Positions 16,751 through 28,892 of a stretch of DNA of 64,000 bases are shown here, piece after piece; position 1 is the stretch's first letter; each line of letters begins with the position of its first letter. The notes under the pieces were generated by a model. The model saw only the letters and a program-made list of their open reading frames with translations, made no database searches and was not told the DNA's origin. Where the stretch lies: contig NZ_FTOT01000005.1 in assembly GCF_900156815.1 (NCBI RefSeq), positions 1-64,000 of the forward strand, read 5' to 3'. The translations under genes were made by a program, and so were the position numbers. Source of the stretch: Gemmobacter megaterium. Lineage in GTDB: Bacteria; Pseudomonadota; Alphaproteobacteria; Rhodobacterales; Rhodobacteraceae.

Positions 16751-18196
16751 TCACTCGATCATCGGCAGAAGCTGGTCGATCGACTTCTTGGCATCGCCAT
16801 AGAACATCCGCGTGTTGTCCTTGTAGAACAGCGGGTTCTCGATCCCGGAATAGCCGGTGCCCTGGCCGCGCTTCGACACAAAGACCTGCTTCGCCTTCCA
16901 GCATTCCAGAACCGGCATCCCGGCGATGGGGCTGTTGGGGTCTTCCTGCGCTGCCGGGTTCACGATGTCGTTCGAACCAATGACGATGGCCACATCCGTC
17001 TCGGGGAAGTCCTCGTTGATCTCGTCCATCTCCAGCACGATGTCATAGGGCACCTTGGCCTCGGCCAGCAGCACGTTCATATGCCCCGGCAAACGGCCCG
17101 CCACCGGGTGAATGGCAAAGCGGACGTTCTTGCCCTTGGCGCGCAGCTTGCGGGTCAGTTCGCTGACCGATTGCTGCGCCTGAGCCACCGCCATGCCATA
17201 GCCCGGAATGATGATGATCGAATCCGCATCGTTCAGCGCCGCGGCCACACCATCGGCGTCGATGGCGATCTGCTCGCCCGTCACTTCCATCGCCGGGCCA
17301 GAGGTGCCGCCAAAGCCGCCCAGAATGACCGAGACGAACGAACGGTTCATCGCCTTGCACATGATATAGGACAGGATCGCCCCCGAAGAGCCGACCAGCG
17401 CGCCCACAACGATCAGCAAATCGTTCGAGAGCGAAAAGCCGATGGCCGCCGCCGCCCAGCCGGAATAGCTGTTCAGCATCGAGACCACGACCGGCATGTC
17501 GGCACCGCCGATGCCCATGATCAGGTGATAGCCGATGAAAAAGGCCAGCAGCGTCATGGCGACAAGGGTCCAGCTACCTGCGCCTTGCAGATAGGCCACC
17601 AGCAGAACCGCCGACAGGATCGCAGCACCTGCGTTCAGCGCATGTCCGCCCGGCAATTTCTTGGCAGCGGATGTGACCTTGCCAGCCAGCTTGCCATAGG
17701 CCACGACCGAGCCGGTAAAGGTGATGGCGCCGATGAACACACCCAGGTAAACCTCGACCTGCAAGATCGACAGTTCCGCCGGCGTTTTCTCGAACACCTT
17801 GAGCGCAAAGCCCTTCAGGGCATTCAGCCCGTCGGCATCGGCCGATGCCAGCATCGCGGCGATGCGGGCCATTTCGATCTCGGCGTTGAAGCCGATGAAT
17901 ACCGCCGCAAGACCCACCAGCGAATGCATGGCGGCCACAAGCTGTGGCATCTCGGTCATCTGCACCCGCGTGGCGACCACCCATCCGATGGCGCCGCCCC
18001 CGATGATCAGGATGGCCGACAGCCACCAAAGACCGGCACCGGGGCCGATCAGCGTGGCCAGCACCGCCAGCCCCATGCCGACGATACCATACCAGACCGC
18101 GCGCTTGGCGCTTTCCTGTCCCGACAGGCCACCCAGAGACAGGATGAACAGGACTGCCGCAACCACATAGGCAGCAGTGGTGAAACCGTATTCCAT
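16751..18196 (-). CDS. pntB: NAD(P) transhydrogenase subunit beta PntB
   Basis: Membrane subunit of the proton-translocating transhydrogenase that makes NADPH from NADH using the proton gradient. The 481-residue protein begins [17 protein letters not shown] with about nine membrane helices. It ends with the NADP-binding dIII domain ([49 protein letters not shown]). It lies 12 bases downstream of pntA and has its own AAGGAGAC site. Confidence 0.96.
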   Translation of the reverse strand: MEYGFTTAAYVVAAVLFILSLGGLSGQESAKRAVWYGIVGMGLAVLATLIGPGAGLWWLSAILIIGGGAIGWVVATRVQMTEMPQLVAAMHSLVGLAAVFIGFNAEIEMARIAAMLASADADGLNALKGFALKVFEKTPAELSILQVEVYLGVFIGAITFTGSVVAYGKLAGKVTSAAKKLPGGHALNAGAAILSAVLLVAYLQGAGSWTLVAMTLLAFFIGYHLIMGIGGADMPVVVSMLNSYSGWAAAAIGFSLSNDLLIVVGALVGSSGAILSYIMCKAMNRSFVSVILGGFGGTSGPAMEVTGEQIAIDADGVAAALNDADSIIIIPGYGMAVAQAQQSVSELTRKLRAKGKNVRFAIHPVAGRLPGHMNVLLAEAKVPYDIVLEMDEINEDFPETDVAIVIGSNDIVNPAAQEDPNSPIAGMPVLECWKAKQVFVSKRGQGTGYSGIENPLFYKDNTRMFYGDAKKSIDQLLPMIE

Positions 18197-18208
18197 TGCC
18201 CTGTCTCC

Positions 18209-19783
18209 TTACGACTTCTGGAACATGGCAAGCATGCGCCGGGTGACGAGGAAGCCACCAAAGATGTTGATGCCTGCCATGAACACCGACAGCGCCGCCA
18301 GCAGGATGACCAGCCACGAGCCGGAGCCGATCTGCATCAGCGCGCCCAGGATGATGATCGACGAAATCGCGTTGGTGATCGCCATCAGCGGGGTGTGCAG
18401 CGAATGCGAGACGTTCCAGATGACCTGGAAGCCGACAAAGACCGCCAGGACAAAGACGATGAAATGCTGCATGAAGCTTGCCGGGGCCACCAGCCCCACC
18501 AGCAGCAGCAGCGCCCCGCCCACGCCCAGCAAGGTAAACTGGTTGCGGGTCTGCGCCTTGAAGGCGGCAATCTCTTGCGCGCGCTTTTCTTCGGGCGTCA
18601 GCTCCTTGGCCTTTTCCTTGGGTTTGGCCGCGGCAATCGCGGCGATCTTGGGCGGTGGCGGCGGATAGGTGATCGCCCCCTCATGCACCGCGGTAGCGCC
18701 GCGGATCACGTCATCCTCCATGTTGTGGACGATGACGCCGTCTTTCTTGGGCGTCAGATCCGTCAGCATATGCCGGATGTTGGTGGAATAGAGCGTCGAG
18801 GATTGCGCAGCCATCCGGCTGGGGAAATCGGTATAGCCAACGATGGTGACGCCATTGTCGGTCACGATCTTCTGGTCCGGGACCGTCAGGTCGCAGTTGC
18901 CGCCACGCTCCGCCGCCAGATCGACGATGACCGATCCCGGCTTCATCATGGCGACCATGTCCTCGGTCCACAGCTTGGGGGCCGGCCGGCCGGGAATCAG
19001 GGCGGTGGTGATGACGATGTCGATCTCGGGCGCCAGTTCGCGGAACTTCTTCAACTGGGCTTCGCGGAATTCCGGGCTGGACGGCGCGGCATAGCCGCCC
19101 GTTGCGGCCCCGTCCTGTGCCTGTTCGGCAAAGTCCAGATAGACGAATTCCGCCCCCATCGATTCGATCTGCTCGGCCACTTCGGGCCGCACGTCGAAGG
19201 CCAGCGTAATCGCGCCCAGCGAGGTCGAGGTGCCGATAGCGGCCAGACCAGCCACACCGGCCCCGACAATCAGTACCTTGGCCGGCGGCACCTTGCCCGC
19301 AGCCGTCACCTGCCCGGTGAAGAACCGGCCAAAGTTGTTGCCCGCCTCGATCACCGCGCGATAGCCGGCGATATTGGCCATGGACGACAGCGCATCCATC
19401 TTCTGGGCGCGGCTGATCCGCGGAACCATGTCCATGGCAACCACGGTTGCCCCGCGTTCCCGCGCCGCTTCCAGCAATTCCGCATTCTGGGCGGGCCAGA
19501 AGAACGAAATCAGCGTCTGGCCAGAGCGCAACAGCCCGACCTCGGACAGTTCAGGCCCACGCACCTTGACCAGCACATCAGCCGCTTCGGCCACAGCCGC
19601 CGCAGAGGGCAGCACCTCGACGCCCACAGCCGCATAGCGGGCATCCGAAAAGCCCGCCTTCGCCCCTGCTCCGGTCTCGATACAGCAGGTATGCCCAAGC
19701 TTTACCAGTTGCTGGGCCGAGTCCGGGGTCATGGCCACCCGGTTCTCGCCCTCGAATATCTCTTTCAGAGCGCCGATCTTCAC
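18209..19783 (-). CDS. pntA: NAD(P) transhydrogenase subunit alpha PntA (fused form)
   Basis: A 524-residue alpha subunit. The NAD-binding dI domain is at the N-terminus ([37 protein letters not shown], Rossmann motif). A Pro/Lys/Glu-rich linker (about residues 370-400) is followed by four membrane helices. It is therefore the fused single-chain alpha like that of E. coli, not the split PntAA/PntAB seen in some alphaproteobacteria. A sigma70-like promoter lies about 70 bases upstream (19854-19882). Confidence 0.95.
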   Translation of the reverse strand: MKIGALKEIFEGENRVAMTPDSAQQLVKLGHTCCIETGAGAKAGFSDARYAAVGVEVLPSAAAVAEAADVLVKVRGPELSEVGLLRSGQTLISFFWPAQNAELLEAARERGATVVAMDMVPRISRAQKMDALSSMANIAGYRAVIEAGNNFGRFFTGQVTAAGKVPPAKVLIVGAGVAGLAAIGTSTSLGAITLAFDVRPEVAEQIESMGAEFVYLDFAEQAQDGAATGGYAAPSSPEFREAQLKKFRELAPEIDIVITTALIPGRPAPKLWTEDMVAMMKPGSVIVDLAAERGGNCDLTVPDQKIVTDNGVTIVGYTDFPSRMAAQSSTLYSTNIRHMLTDLTPKKDGVIVHNMEDDVIRGATAVHEGAITYPPPPPKIAAIAAAKPKEKAKELTPEEKRAQEIAAFKAQTRNQFTLLGVGGALLLLVGLVAPASFMQHFIVFVLAVFVGFQVIWNVSHSLHTPLMAITNAISSIIILGALMQIGSGSWLVILLAALSVFMAGINIFGGFLVTRRMLAMFQKS

Positions 19784-19853
19784 CTGATCTGTTCCCCTTG
19801 TGCTGGCGTGGCGACTTTACGTGGCGGAAAACCGCCAGATTCCTTGCGTGCCC

Positions 19854-19882
19854 ACATAACATTGCGCAAGATTATTTCACAA
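19854..19882 (-). promoter_or_regulatory. Putative sigma70-type promoter of pntAB
   Basis: On the minus strand TTGTGA and TTATGT are separated by 17 bases, giving a plausible -35/-10 pair with a predicted start near 19846, about 60 bases before the pntA ATG. The match to consensus is partial. Confidence 0.4.
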
Positions 19883-20050
19883 GCCCATGCTGCACGGCAG
19901 CACAATATCCTTGCCACAAGGACGTTCAGGTCACACCCGCCCGACAGCGACGCCCCGCCCCAGGCCCACATCCCCGGCCCGTGCCGCGACGTCTGGCTTG
20001 ATTGTCGGGCCCCCTGCGCCAAACTCGACCGGACACAACGGGAGGATACC

Positions 20051-20806
20051 ATGCTGCAAGGACGCCACGCCCTCGTAACCGGAGGGGGCACCGGGATCGG
20101 CCTCGCCATCGCGCAGGCTCTGGCCGCACAGGGCGCACAGGTGACGATTGCGGGCCGACGCGCCGATGTTCTGCAAGCCGCCGCTGCGGCCACGCCGAAC
20201 CTCTACCCGCTGACCATGGATGTGGCCGACGACTCCAGCGTCGCCGACGGCATCGCTGCCGCCATCGCTGCGCGCGGGCCGGTCACGATCTGCATTGCCA
20301 ATGCCGGTATCGCCGAAGGCCGCGCCCTGACCAAGACCGATCTGGCCTGGTGGCGCCGGATGATGGCGATCAACCTGGACGGCGCCTTCCTGACCATCCG
20401 CGCATGTCTGCCGGGGATGCGCGAAGCCGGATGGGGCCGCATCCTGGCCATATCCTCCATCGCGGGTGTCCGCGGGTTGAAAGGCGCCCCCGCCTATACC
20501 GCATCGAAACACGGCATGATCGGGCTGATCCGCAGCCTGTCCGAGGACATGCTGGGCACCGGAATCACCTGCAACGCCATCTGCCCGGCCTATACCGAAA
20601 CCGACATCGTGACGAACAACACCACCTCTATCGCCAGACGAGCGGGGATCTCGCAAGACCAGGCGCTGGATCTGATGCTGTCCGCCAACCGCCACGGCAG
20701 ACTGGTCGCGCCCTCTGAAGTGGCCCAAGCGGCGCTGTGGCTGTGCGGTCCGGGTTCGTCCAGCGTCAATGGCCAGACGATAGAGATTGCGGGCGGTCAG
20801 GCCTGA
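20051..20806 (+). CDS. Short-chain dehydrogenase/reductase (SDR)
   Basis: A cytoplasmic NAD(P)-dependent oxidoreductase of 251 residues. It has the cofactor motif TGGGTGIG at 10-17, NAG at the usual position, catalytic Ser in SSIAGVRG, Tyr/Lys in AYTASKHG, and the C-terminal SSVNGQTIEIAGGQA. AGRR after beta-2 favours NADP. The ATG at 20051 has a GGAGG site eight bases upstream. Neighbours give no pathway clue; a 3-hydroxyacyl or sugar-alcohol substrate is possible. It overlaps the convergent LytTR gene by 10 bases. Confidence 0.9.
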   Translation: MLQGRHALVTGGGTGIGLAIAQALAAQGAQVTIAGRRADVLQAAAAATPNLYPLTMDVADDSSVADGIAAAIAARGPVTICIANAGIAEGRALTKTDLAWWRRMMAINLDGAFLTIRACLPGMREAGWGRILAISSIAGVRGLKGAPAYTASKHGMIGLIRSLSEDMLGTGITCNAICPAYTETDIVTNNTTSIARRAGISQDQALDLMLSANRHGRLVAPSEVAQAALWLCGPGSSSVNGQTIEIAGGQA

Positions 20807-21582
20807 TCCAGCCACCCCCGCGCTTCGACGGCCGCAAGATAGGTACGGCTGACCGGCACCATGTCTCCTCCGGTCAGTCGCAGAAAGGGTCGCCCGCCTT
20901 CGCGCGCGCCCCCCACCACGGCCCCGGCCGCAACCCAATGCGAACGATGAACCTGCAACCCGTCCACCCCGTCCAGTTCCGCAAGCGCGTCGGAAAAGCG
21001 CATCAGAACGCTGGACATGCCATGCGTCGTCGTCACATCGACATAGTGATCACGCCCCGATATGCGCAGGATCGGGCCACGCAATTCCTCGGCCAGCCGC
21101 TCAGTCAGGCGCGGCAAGGCAGGCGCGCCCTGCCCATCCGGATCGCCCCCGGCGACCGCCTGTGTCAGCGGCTCGGTCTCCAGCGCGTGACGAAACGCGC
21201 AGAACCCCATGTTCAGGCAAAAGACAAAGCCCGCAATCTCGACCGGCCCCGGAGGCACCATCATATAGGCGGCCCCCGCGATCTGCGACAGATGCACCAG
21301 TATCGGGGTCAGGACCACGGCGGCCAGCAGCGACGTCAGGCTGCCGCCGCGCCAGAAATCCCGATATCCCCAACGCGAATACACCACGACCCGCACCGCC
21401 GTTGCGACCACAATGGCCAAGGCGGTCAGCACCAGCCAGGTCACAAGCCGCTTTGGCAGCGAGACGTGATCATAGCTGCCAAATGGCCCGGACAAAGCCA
21501 TCATCATCGTCAGAACGCCCCAAGCGACCAGAATGACCGGCGACCGGAGACTTGCGCGGACTTCGTCGAGAAACACCTTCAT
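20797..21582 (-). CDS. Membrane-bound LytTR-family DNA-binding regulator
   Basis: A 261-residue protein with about four predicted membrane helices in the first 135 residues and a C-terminal LytTR DNA-binding domain (about 165-255: ILRISGRDHYVDVTTTHG, VHRSHWVAAGAV, MVPVSRTYLAAVEARGW). No receiver domain is present, so it is not a classical response regulator; it may sense a membrane or envelope signal directly. The ATG at 21582 (MKVFLDEV) is preferred over a longer frame start at 21666, which would overlap the divergent thioesterase gene. Confidence 0.82.
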   Translation of the reverse strand: MKVFLDEVRASLRSPVILVAWGVLTMMMALSGPFGSYDHVSLPKRLVTWLVLTALAIVVATAVRVVVYSRWGYRDFWRGGSLTSLLAAVVLTPILVHLSQIAGAAYMMVPPGPVEIAGFVFCLNMGFCAFRHALETEPLTQAVAGGDPDGQGAPALPRLTERLAEELRGPILRISGRDHYVDVTTTHGMSSVLMRFSDALAELDGVDGLQVHRSHWVAAGAVVGGAREGGRPFLRLTGGDMVPVSRTYLAAVEARGWLDQA

Positions 21583-21664
21583 TCGTAATCGTTCACCAAT
21601 CCCTCGGAACCAACAGCTACCACCGAACCCACCCTGCGACAATGCAAAGGCCAGGACTTCGCTC

Positions 21665-22081
21665 ATGACCCCTCAGTTCGACCGTATCCGTGACAGTTTC
21701 GCCCGCCAGAGCTTCATGCAGACGCTTCAGGTGCGACTGGCGCATATCGAACACGGGCGCTGCACGCTTGTGGCGCCGGTCCTGCCCCATACCACCCAGC
21801 AGCACGGCGCCGGCCATGCGGGCGTCACCTTCACGCTGGGCGATGTGGCGGCGGGCTATGCCGCCTTGTCCGTCATGCCCGAAGGCGCCGAGGTGATGAC
21901 GGCAGAGATCAAGATCAACCTGCTGCGCCCCGCCATGGGCGAGACGCTGGAAGCGACGGGAGAGGTTCTCAAGTCCGGGCGGCGTCTGATCGTCGTGCGA
22001 TCAGACGTCCATGCCATCATCGGTGCGAAACGAACGCTGATCGCCACCCTGCTGGGAACCATGGTTCCCGTGGATCCCTGA
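21665..22081 (+). CDS. PaaI-type hotdog-fold thioesterase
   Basis: A 138-residue hotdog-fold protein. The PaaI-type core QHGAGHAGVTFTLGDVAAGYAAL holds the catalytic region, with VMTAEIKINLLRPAMGE following, and a C-terminal strand from SGRRLIVVRSDV. The family hydrolyses acyl-CoA thioesters in the cytoplasm. The ATG at 21665 was chosen because it gives the usual family length. It is divergent from the LytTR gene and ends one base from the convergent folD. Confidence 0.85.
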   Translation: MTPQFDRIRDSFARQSFMQTLQVRLAHIEHGRCTLVAPVLPHTTQQHGAGHAGVTFTLGDVAAGYAALSVMPEGAEVMTAEIKINLLRPAMGETLEATGEVLKSGRRLIVVRSDVHAIIGAKRTLIATLLGTMVPVDP

Positions 22082-22969
22082 TCAGGCGGTCAGCCCCTCG
22101 GGTTCAGCCAGGCCATGGATACGGCAACAGGCCGTCAGCGTATTGGCCAGCAGACAGGCGATGGTCATCGGCCCCACGCCGCCGGGCACCGGCGTGATCG
22201 CACCCGCGACGCTGGCCACGCTGTCGAAATCGACATCGCCGACCAGCCGTGTCCTGCCCTCCGCCTCGACCCGGTTGATCCCCACATCAATGACCGTCGC
22301 GCCTGGCTTCACCCAGTCGCCACGGATCATCCGCGGGCGGCCCACCGCCGCCACCAGAATATCGGCGCGGCGGCAGACATCGGGCAATGACCGGGTGCGC
22401 GAATGCGCAAGCGTCACCGTGCAGTTTTGCGCCAGCAGCAGTTGGGCCATCGGCTTGCCGACGATGTTCGACCGGCCGACGACAACCGCCTCCAGCCCGG
22501 ACAGATCCCCCAACAGGTCGCGCAACAGCATCAGGCTGCCCAAGGGGGTACAGGGCACCATCGCCTTCTGCCCGGTCCCCAGCAAGCCGACGTTCGAGAT
22601 ATGGAATCCGTCGACATCCTTCGCTGGATCAATCGCGTTGATGACCAGATCCGCGTCCAGATGCGCAGGCAGGGGCAACTGCACCAGAATGCCATGCACC
22701 GCCGGATCCGCGTTCAACGCCGCAATCACCGACAAAAGCTCTGGCTCGGTCGCATCCGCCGGCAAACGGCGCTCGATGCCATGCATCCCGACCTCGACGG
22801 TCATCTTGCCCTTGTTGCGCACATAGACCTGACTGGCCGGATCCTCGCCCACCAGCACCACGGCCAGACCGGGCACGATCCCCCGCTCTTTCAATCCGGC
22901 CACATGGCCCGCCACCTGCGCCCGCACCCGCGCCGCGAATGCCTTGCCGTCGATCACCTTTGCGCTCAT
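22082..22969 (-). CDS. folD: Bifunctional methylenetetrahydrofolate dehydrogenase/cyclohydrolase FolD
   Basis: Interconverts 5,10-methylene-THF, methenyl-THF and 10-formyl-THF. The 295-residue protein has the catalytic YVRNKGKM (Lys in YxxxK), QLPLPAHLD, the DVDGFH block, the NADP motif [17 protein letters not shown] and [10 protein letters not shown]. The ATG at 22969 (MSAKVIDG) is the family start; an in-frame ATG nine codons upstream is less likely. It follows fhs on the same strand. Confidence 0.95.
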   Translation of the reverse strand: MSAKVIDGKAFAARVRAQVAGHVAGLKERGIVPGLAVVLVGEDPASQVYVRNKGKMTVEVGMHGIERRLPADATEPELLSVIAALNADPAVHGILVQLPLPAHLDADLVINAIDPAKDVDGFHISNVGLLGTGQKAMVPCTPLGSLMLLRDLLGDLSGLEAVVVGRSNIVGKPMAQLLLAQNCTVTLAHSRTRSLPDVCRRADILVAAVGRPRMIRGDWVKPGATVIDVGINRVEAEGRTRLVGDVDFDSVASVAGAITPVPGGVGPMTIACLLANTLTACCRIHGLAEPEGLTA

Positions 22970-23000
22970 GGCCCGCTGCCTTTCGCTCTGATCCAAATAT

Positions 23001-23025
23001 CCGCAGGGGCCGGATGCCCCTGCGG
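23001..23025 (-). terminator. Perfect hairpin between fhs and folD
   Basis: A 10-bp perfect stem (CCGCAGGGGC / GCCCCTGCGG) with a 5-base loop lies in the 80-base gap between fhs and folD. On the plus strand it is preceded by CTCTGATCCAAATATCC, a motif also seen (with one change) at 16651-16667 and reminiscent of the lead sequence of the structured element at 14517 and 54322. It may attenuate fhs transcription into folD. Confidence 0.55.
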
Positions 23026-23049
23026 CTGCCGATACCCCGGAATCACGGC

Positions 23050-24726
23050 TCAGAACAGCCCCTCAACCTGTCCTTCGGCATCCAGACCGATGGTTTCCGC
23101 AGCCGGATGGCGCGGCAGGCCAGGCATGGTCATGATCTCGCCGCAGATCGCCACGACAAATCCCGCACCAGCCGACAGCCGCACCTCGCGCACGGGAACC
23201 ACATGCCCTTCTGGCGCGCCCCGCAAGGTCGGGTCGGTCGAAAAGGAATAGGGCGTCTTGGCCATGCAGACCGGCAGGCCGCCATAGCCCGCAGCCTCCC
23301 AGGCTGCCAGTTGATCCAGAACCACCTTGTCCGCCACCACCGATCCGGCACGATAAATCCTGCGCGCCACCGTCTCGATCTTGGCGAAAAGCCCTATCTC
23401 GTCAGGATACAGCGGCGCGAACCGGGCCGTCTCGCCCTCGGCAAGTGCGACAACCTTCTGTGCCAGTTCTTCGGCCCCCACACTGCCAAGCGCCCAATGG
23501 CGGCACACAACCGCCTCGGCCCCAAGGCTGGCGGCATAGCCCTGCACGGCCTGAACCTCCGCCGCGCTATCGCTGTGGAAATGGTTGATGGCCACAATGA
23601 CCGGCACCCCGAAGCCGCGCAGATTCTCGATGTGCCGTCCAAGATTGACGCATCCGCGCTGCACAGCGGCAACATTCTCGGCCCCCAGATCGGCGCGATC
23701 GACATTGCCGTTCATCTTCAATGCGCGCACTGTCGCCACGACAACCGCCGCTGACGGCGACAGTCCTGCCTTGCGGCACTTGATGTCAAAGAACTTCTCC
23801 GCCCCAAGATCGGCACCGAAGCCGGCCTCTGTCACCACATATTCCGCCAGCTTCAGCGCGGTCCGAGTCGCGATCACCGAGTTGCAGCCATGCGCGATAT
23901 TGGCGAAAGGACCACCGTGGACAAAGGCCGGGGTCTGTTCCATGGACTGCACAAGGTTGGGCTGCATCGCATCCCTGAGCAGAACGGCCATTGCCCCTTC
24001 GGCCTTCAGGTCGCGGGCGTGGATCGGCTGTTTGTCCCTGGTATAGGCCACGACGATGCGTCCCAGCCGGACCTGCAAATCGTCCAGATCCTCGGCAAGG
24101 CACAGGATCGCCATCACCTCCGACGCCACCGTGATGTCAAAACCTGTCTGGCGCGGAAAGCCGTTGCTGACGCCACCCAGCCCGACGACCGTATCGCGCA
24201 AGGCGCGGTCGTTCATATCCATGACGCGGCGCCAGACGATGCGGCGCTCGTCGATCTCCAGCGTGTTTCCCCAATAGATGTGATTGTCGATCATCGCGGC
24301 CAACAGGTTGTGTGCCGCCGTGATCGCATGGAAATCCCCGGTGAAATGAAGGTTCATATCCTCCATCGGCACCACCTGGGCCATGCCGCCGCCTGCGGCC
24401 CCCCCCTTCATGCCGAAGTTCGGGCCAAGGCTGGCCTCGCGGATACAGATTGCCGTACGCTTGCCAATCCGTGCCAGCGCGTCTCCCAGCCCGACCGTTG
24501 TGGTGGTCTTGCCTTCGCCCGCCGGGGTCGGGTTGATCGCCGTCACCAGGATCAGCTTGCCATCCGGCCTGTCGCCCAGTTGACGGATGAAGCCTTGCCC
24601 GATCTTGGCCTTGTCATGGCCATATGGCAGCAGCGCCTCTGCCGGGATGCCCAGAGTGGCGCCGATGTCCTGGATCGGCAGCTTTCGGGCGGCGCGGGCG
24701 ATTTCGAGGTCGGTACGGGTCGTCAT
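23050..24726 (-). CDS. fhs: Formate-tetrahydrofolate ligase Fhs
   Basis: ATP-dependent formation of 10-formyl-THF from formate, 558 residues, normal length. Phosphate-binding motif [14 protein letters not shown] (67-80) and family segments ([26 protein letters not shown] in order) are clear, as are TDLGAEKF-like downstream blocks. The ATG at 24726 has an AGGAG site; an earlier in-frame ATG at 24840 overlaps the ftsH terminator. With folD it forms a one-carbon assimilation/oxidation pair. Confidence 0.96.
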   Translation of the reverse strand: MTTRTDLEIARAARKLPIQDIGATLGIPAEALLPYGHDKAKIGQGFIRQLGDRPDGKLILVTAINPTPAGEGKTTTTVGLGDALARIGKRTAICIREASLGPNFGMKGGAAGGGMAQVVPMEDMNLHFTGDFHAITAAHNLLAAMIDNHIYWGNTLEIDERRIVWRRVMDMNDRALRDTVVGLGGVSNGFPRQTGFDITVASEVMAILCLAEDLDDLQVRLGRIVVAYTRDKQPIHARDLKAEGAMAVLLRDAMQPNLVQSMEQTPAFVHGGPFANIAHGCNSVIATRTALKLAEYVVTEAGFGADLGAEKFFDIKCRKAGLSPSAAVVVATVRALKMNGNVDRADLGAENVAAVQRGCVNLGRHIENLRGFGVPVIVAINHFHSDSAAEVQAVQGYAASLGAEAVVCRHWALGSVGAEELAQKVVALAEGETARFAPLYPDEIGLFAKIETVARRIYRAGSVVADKVVLDQLAAWEAAGYGGLPVCMAKTPYSFSTDPTLRGAPEGHVVPVREVRLSAGAGFVVAICGEIMTMPGLPRHPAAETIGLDAEGQVEGLF

Positions 24727-24843
24727 TCTGGCTCCTGTCGGCAGTCGGCCCCGCATGGTGCGCGGCGCGGGCAAGTTCGCCCTGTCGCAGGGTCCGATGG
24801 GAGACTTGCCACTCCCCGGAATAAGCTGGCCCAGTCGCAAACA

Positions 24844-24875
24844 AAAGCCCCGACACTGCGCGGTGCCGGGGCTTT
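24844..24875 (-). terminator. Intrinsic terminator downstream of ftsH
   Basis: The stem AAAGCCCCG / CGGGGCTTT, with an inner CAC/GTG pairing, is followed on the minus strand by a short T-run. It lies 19 bases after the ftsH stop and ends the tol-pal-tilS-ftsH block. Confidence 0.75.
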
Positions 24876-24893
24876 CAGAGCTATCGCAAGAGG

Positions 24894-26807
<1,914 letters not shown>

Positions 26808-26879
26808 ATGAAATCTCCCATAAGCCGGGCAGGGCCAGCCTGTCCTGTTGCCTTTAAGATAAGGATAACGGCGCCGGGT

Positions 26880-28097
26880 TCAATGCGCGAACGGCGCCAT
26901 AGCGAAACTTGGCCGCAGTTCTGCGTCCCAGCCCTTGGACAAAAGGGCCAATGGCGCGGCAACAAGCTGTTCCCCGCGCCAGACCGCAGGCGCGGCACTC
27001 AGCGAATCGCGCGGCAGACCCGTCGCGCGCCAGTCCGGACAGGACGCCACGCCCTGCCCCAGCGCCCGGATGGTCAGCCCCGGCTCGTGCGGGCCAGTCA
27101 GGCGCCATCGCCCGTCCCATTCGGCAGTGGTCGCGCATTCCAGCGTCCTGACCGCCTGCCATTCGCGGGCCACGCGCAATGTTGCTCCCTCGCGCGAGAC
27201 AAGGCAACCCGCAAGCGTATGCCGCCCTACCTGGGTCAGCCGTTCATTCAGGTCGGACAGCGCGGCATGACGCACGGGCCAGTCTCCTCCGCCGACGATC
27301 CGCAGCGCCGCCACCACAAGACGGCGCAGGGTCTCCGGGCCGGCGCCAGCGGGCTGAACCAGCAGATCGCCGCCCTGCACCGTAACGCGCTCGGCCCATT
27401 CCCGCGTCATCTGTTCGACGACAAGGCCACGCGCATCGGCCAGCGCGGCGGCGCTATGCGCGATGGCCTCCACCGCAACGCCCAACGGCGACAGCGCATC
27501 GAGGATCTTGCGCGCGCGCACGCGGGCAAATCTGTCGTCCTGGTTGGACGGATCTTCGACCCAAGCGATGCCTTGCGTTGCCAGATGATGGCGCAGATCG
27601 GCGCGCGGAATGTCGAGCAGGGGACGCACCCATGTCAGACCCGCGCGATGAAACACCGGGGCCATGCGCGACAGCCCATCCAGACCAGAGGCGCGACCAA
27701 GCCGGATCAGAAAGGTCTCTGCCACGTCATCGCGGGTATGACCCAGCCAGACCTGTCCGATCCCCTGCACGGCAGCCCAGCCCCCGATCAGGCCATACCG
27801 GGCCGCGCGCGCCTCGGCCTGAAGATTGCCGGTTCCGTCCCAGCCGGTCCAGCGCAGATGCGCATGGGAAATACCCCGGCTTGCGCAATAGGCGGCAACC
27901 ATTGCCGCCTCGGTGGCAGCCTCCGGGCGCAGGCCGTGATCGACCGTCACGGCACGGATATCGCGTCCGTCGGACAATGATACGGCAATATCCAGCAGCG
28001 CAAGGGAATCGCCGCCACCAGAGACGGCAATGGCCACAGGACGCGGGTCCGATAGCGCCGCGAACGCACGGGCGACGGCCGCAGCAGCAGAGGTCAC
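26880..28097 (-). CDS. tilS: tRNA(Ile)-lysidine synthetase TilS
   Basis: Converts C34 of the CAU-anticodon tRNA-Ile to lysidine, changing its specificity to AUA. It is 405 residues with the PP-loop SGGGDSLALLDIAV near the N-terminus, DHGLRPEAATEA, the conserved LGHTRDDVAETFLIRL and the RPLLDIPRADLR segment. The C-terminal domain is divergent. It overlaps cpoB by four bases, so it is in the tol-pal transcript. An essential function is expected. Confidence 0.92.
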   Translation of the reverse strand: MTSAAAAVARAFAALSDPRPVAIAVSGGGDSLALLDIAVSLSDGRDIRAVTVDHGLRPEAATEAAMVAAYCASRGISHAHLRWTGWDGTGNLQAEARAARYGLIGGWAAVQGIGQVWLGHTRDDVAETFLIRLGRASGLDGLSRMAPVFHRAGLTWVRPLLDIPRADLRHHLATQGIAWVEDPSNQDDRFARVRARKILDALSPLGVAVEAIAHSAAALADARGLVVEQMTREWAERVTVQGGDLLVQPAGAGPETLRRLVVAALRIVGGGDWPVRHAALSDLNERLTQVGRHTLAGCLVSREGATLRVAREWQAVRTLECATTAEWDGRWRLTGPHEPGLTIRALGQGVASCPDWRATGLPRDSLSAAPAVWRGEQLVAAPLALLSKGWDAELRPSFAMAPFAH

Positions 28098-28891
28098 GGG
28101 CAGGACAGCGCCGCGCGTTCATCCTGCGCCAGCGCCTCGGCCGGATCGCCGGGATACCGCAGCCCGACCTCTCCCAGCGTCAGGCAAGCCTCATGTGCCT
28201 GCCCGAGCCGGCCAAGCGCGCGCCCCAGCCGCACCAACGCCTCTGGCGCACGAGGGCCATCGGGATAGCCTGAGAAGCTGTCGAGATAGCTGCGCGCCGC
28301 GGCAGCCGTATCGCCCAGACCGTCCAGCGCCTCGCCCCGCAAGAACAGAACCTCACCCGTCAGGGGGCCATTCGGCCAGGCCGTGGCATGGGCCGCAAGG
28401 AGACCTTCGGCGGTCCGAAAGTCACCTTGACCGAGCACCTCCCGCGCCCGGTCGAAATCCGCCTGTTCGCCCACAGCCGTCTGGGGCTTGGGCAGGGCCG
28501 GGACGGCAGCCGCAGATTTGTCCCCCCCAAGGGGGGCGGTCGTGGACAGCGCAGACGGATCGCCGCCTTCCAGTTCGGTGACGCGGAATTCCAGATCGCC
28601 CAGACGGTTGGTGCCATCTGCCACGATACGGTTGATCCGCAACTCCAGATCCTCGGCGCGGCTGTTCAGCCGCACCAGTTCCAGTTCCAGCGACTCCATC
28701 CGCTCCAGCATGGTAGAGCCGCCGGGGCGGGCCACCGCGCCCGTGGTCATCAGCTCTGCGCGCAGCCCCGACAATTCCGACCCAAGCTGCGTCAGCTCGG
28801 CGCGGATGTCGGCGAGGGTTGCCGCCCGGTCCTGCGCCTGTGCGGCCATAGGCCAGGCAACCAGCGCCACTATGACGAGCAGGCGGTGCAT
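28094..28891 (-). CDS. cpoB: Cell-division coordinator CpoB (YbgF), Tol-Pal associated
   Basis: A periplasmic protein of 265 residues that links Tol-Pal activity to septal peptidoglycan synthesis. A signal peptide ends near AAQAQ. Next comes an N-terminal coiled coil (about 20-105, heptad Leu pattern in LADIRAELTQLGSELSGLRA) for trimerisation, a short linker, and three TPR units (about 140-255) beginning ADFDRAREVLGQGDFRTAE. It lies one base from pal and overlaps tilS. Confidence 0.9.
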   Translation of the reverse strand: MHRLLVIVALVAWPMAAQAQDRAATLADIRAELTQLGSELSGLRAELMTTGAVARPGGSTMLERMESLELELVRLNSRAEDLELRINRIVADGTNRLGDLEFRVTELEGGDPSALSTTAPLGGDKSAAAVPALPKPQTAVGEQADFDRAREVLGQGDFRTAEGLLAAHATAWPNGPLTGEVLFLRGEALDGLGDTAAAARSYLDSFSGYPDGPRAPEALVRLGRALGRLGQAHEACLTLGEVGLRYPGDPAEALAQDERAALSCP

Positions 28892-28892
28892 G

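Noticed and set aside
17081-20806. A 1241-codon plus-strand frame through pntAB into the SDR
   Set aside because: Only the last 251 codons (from 20051) are a real SDR gene; the rest is antisense to pntAB with low-complexity His/Arg/Gln-rich translation.
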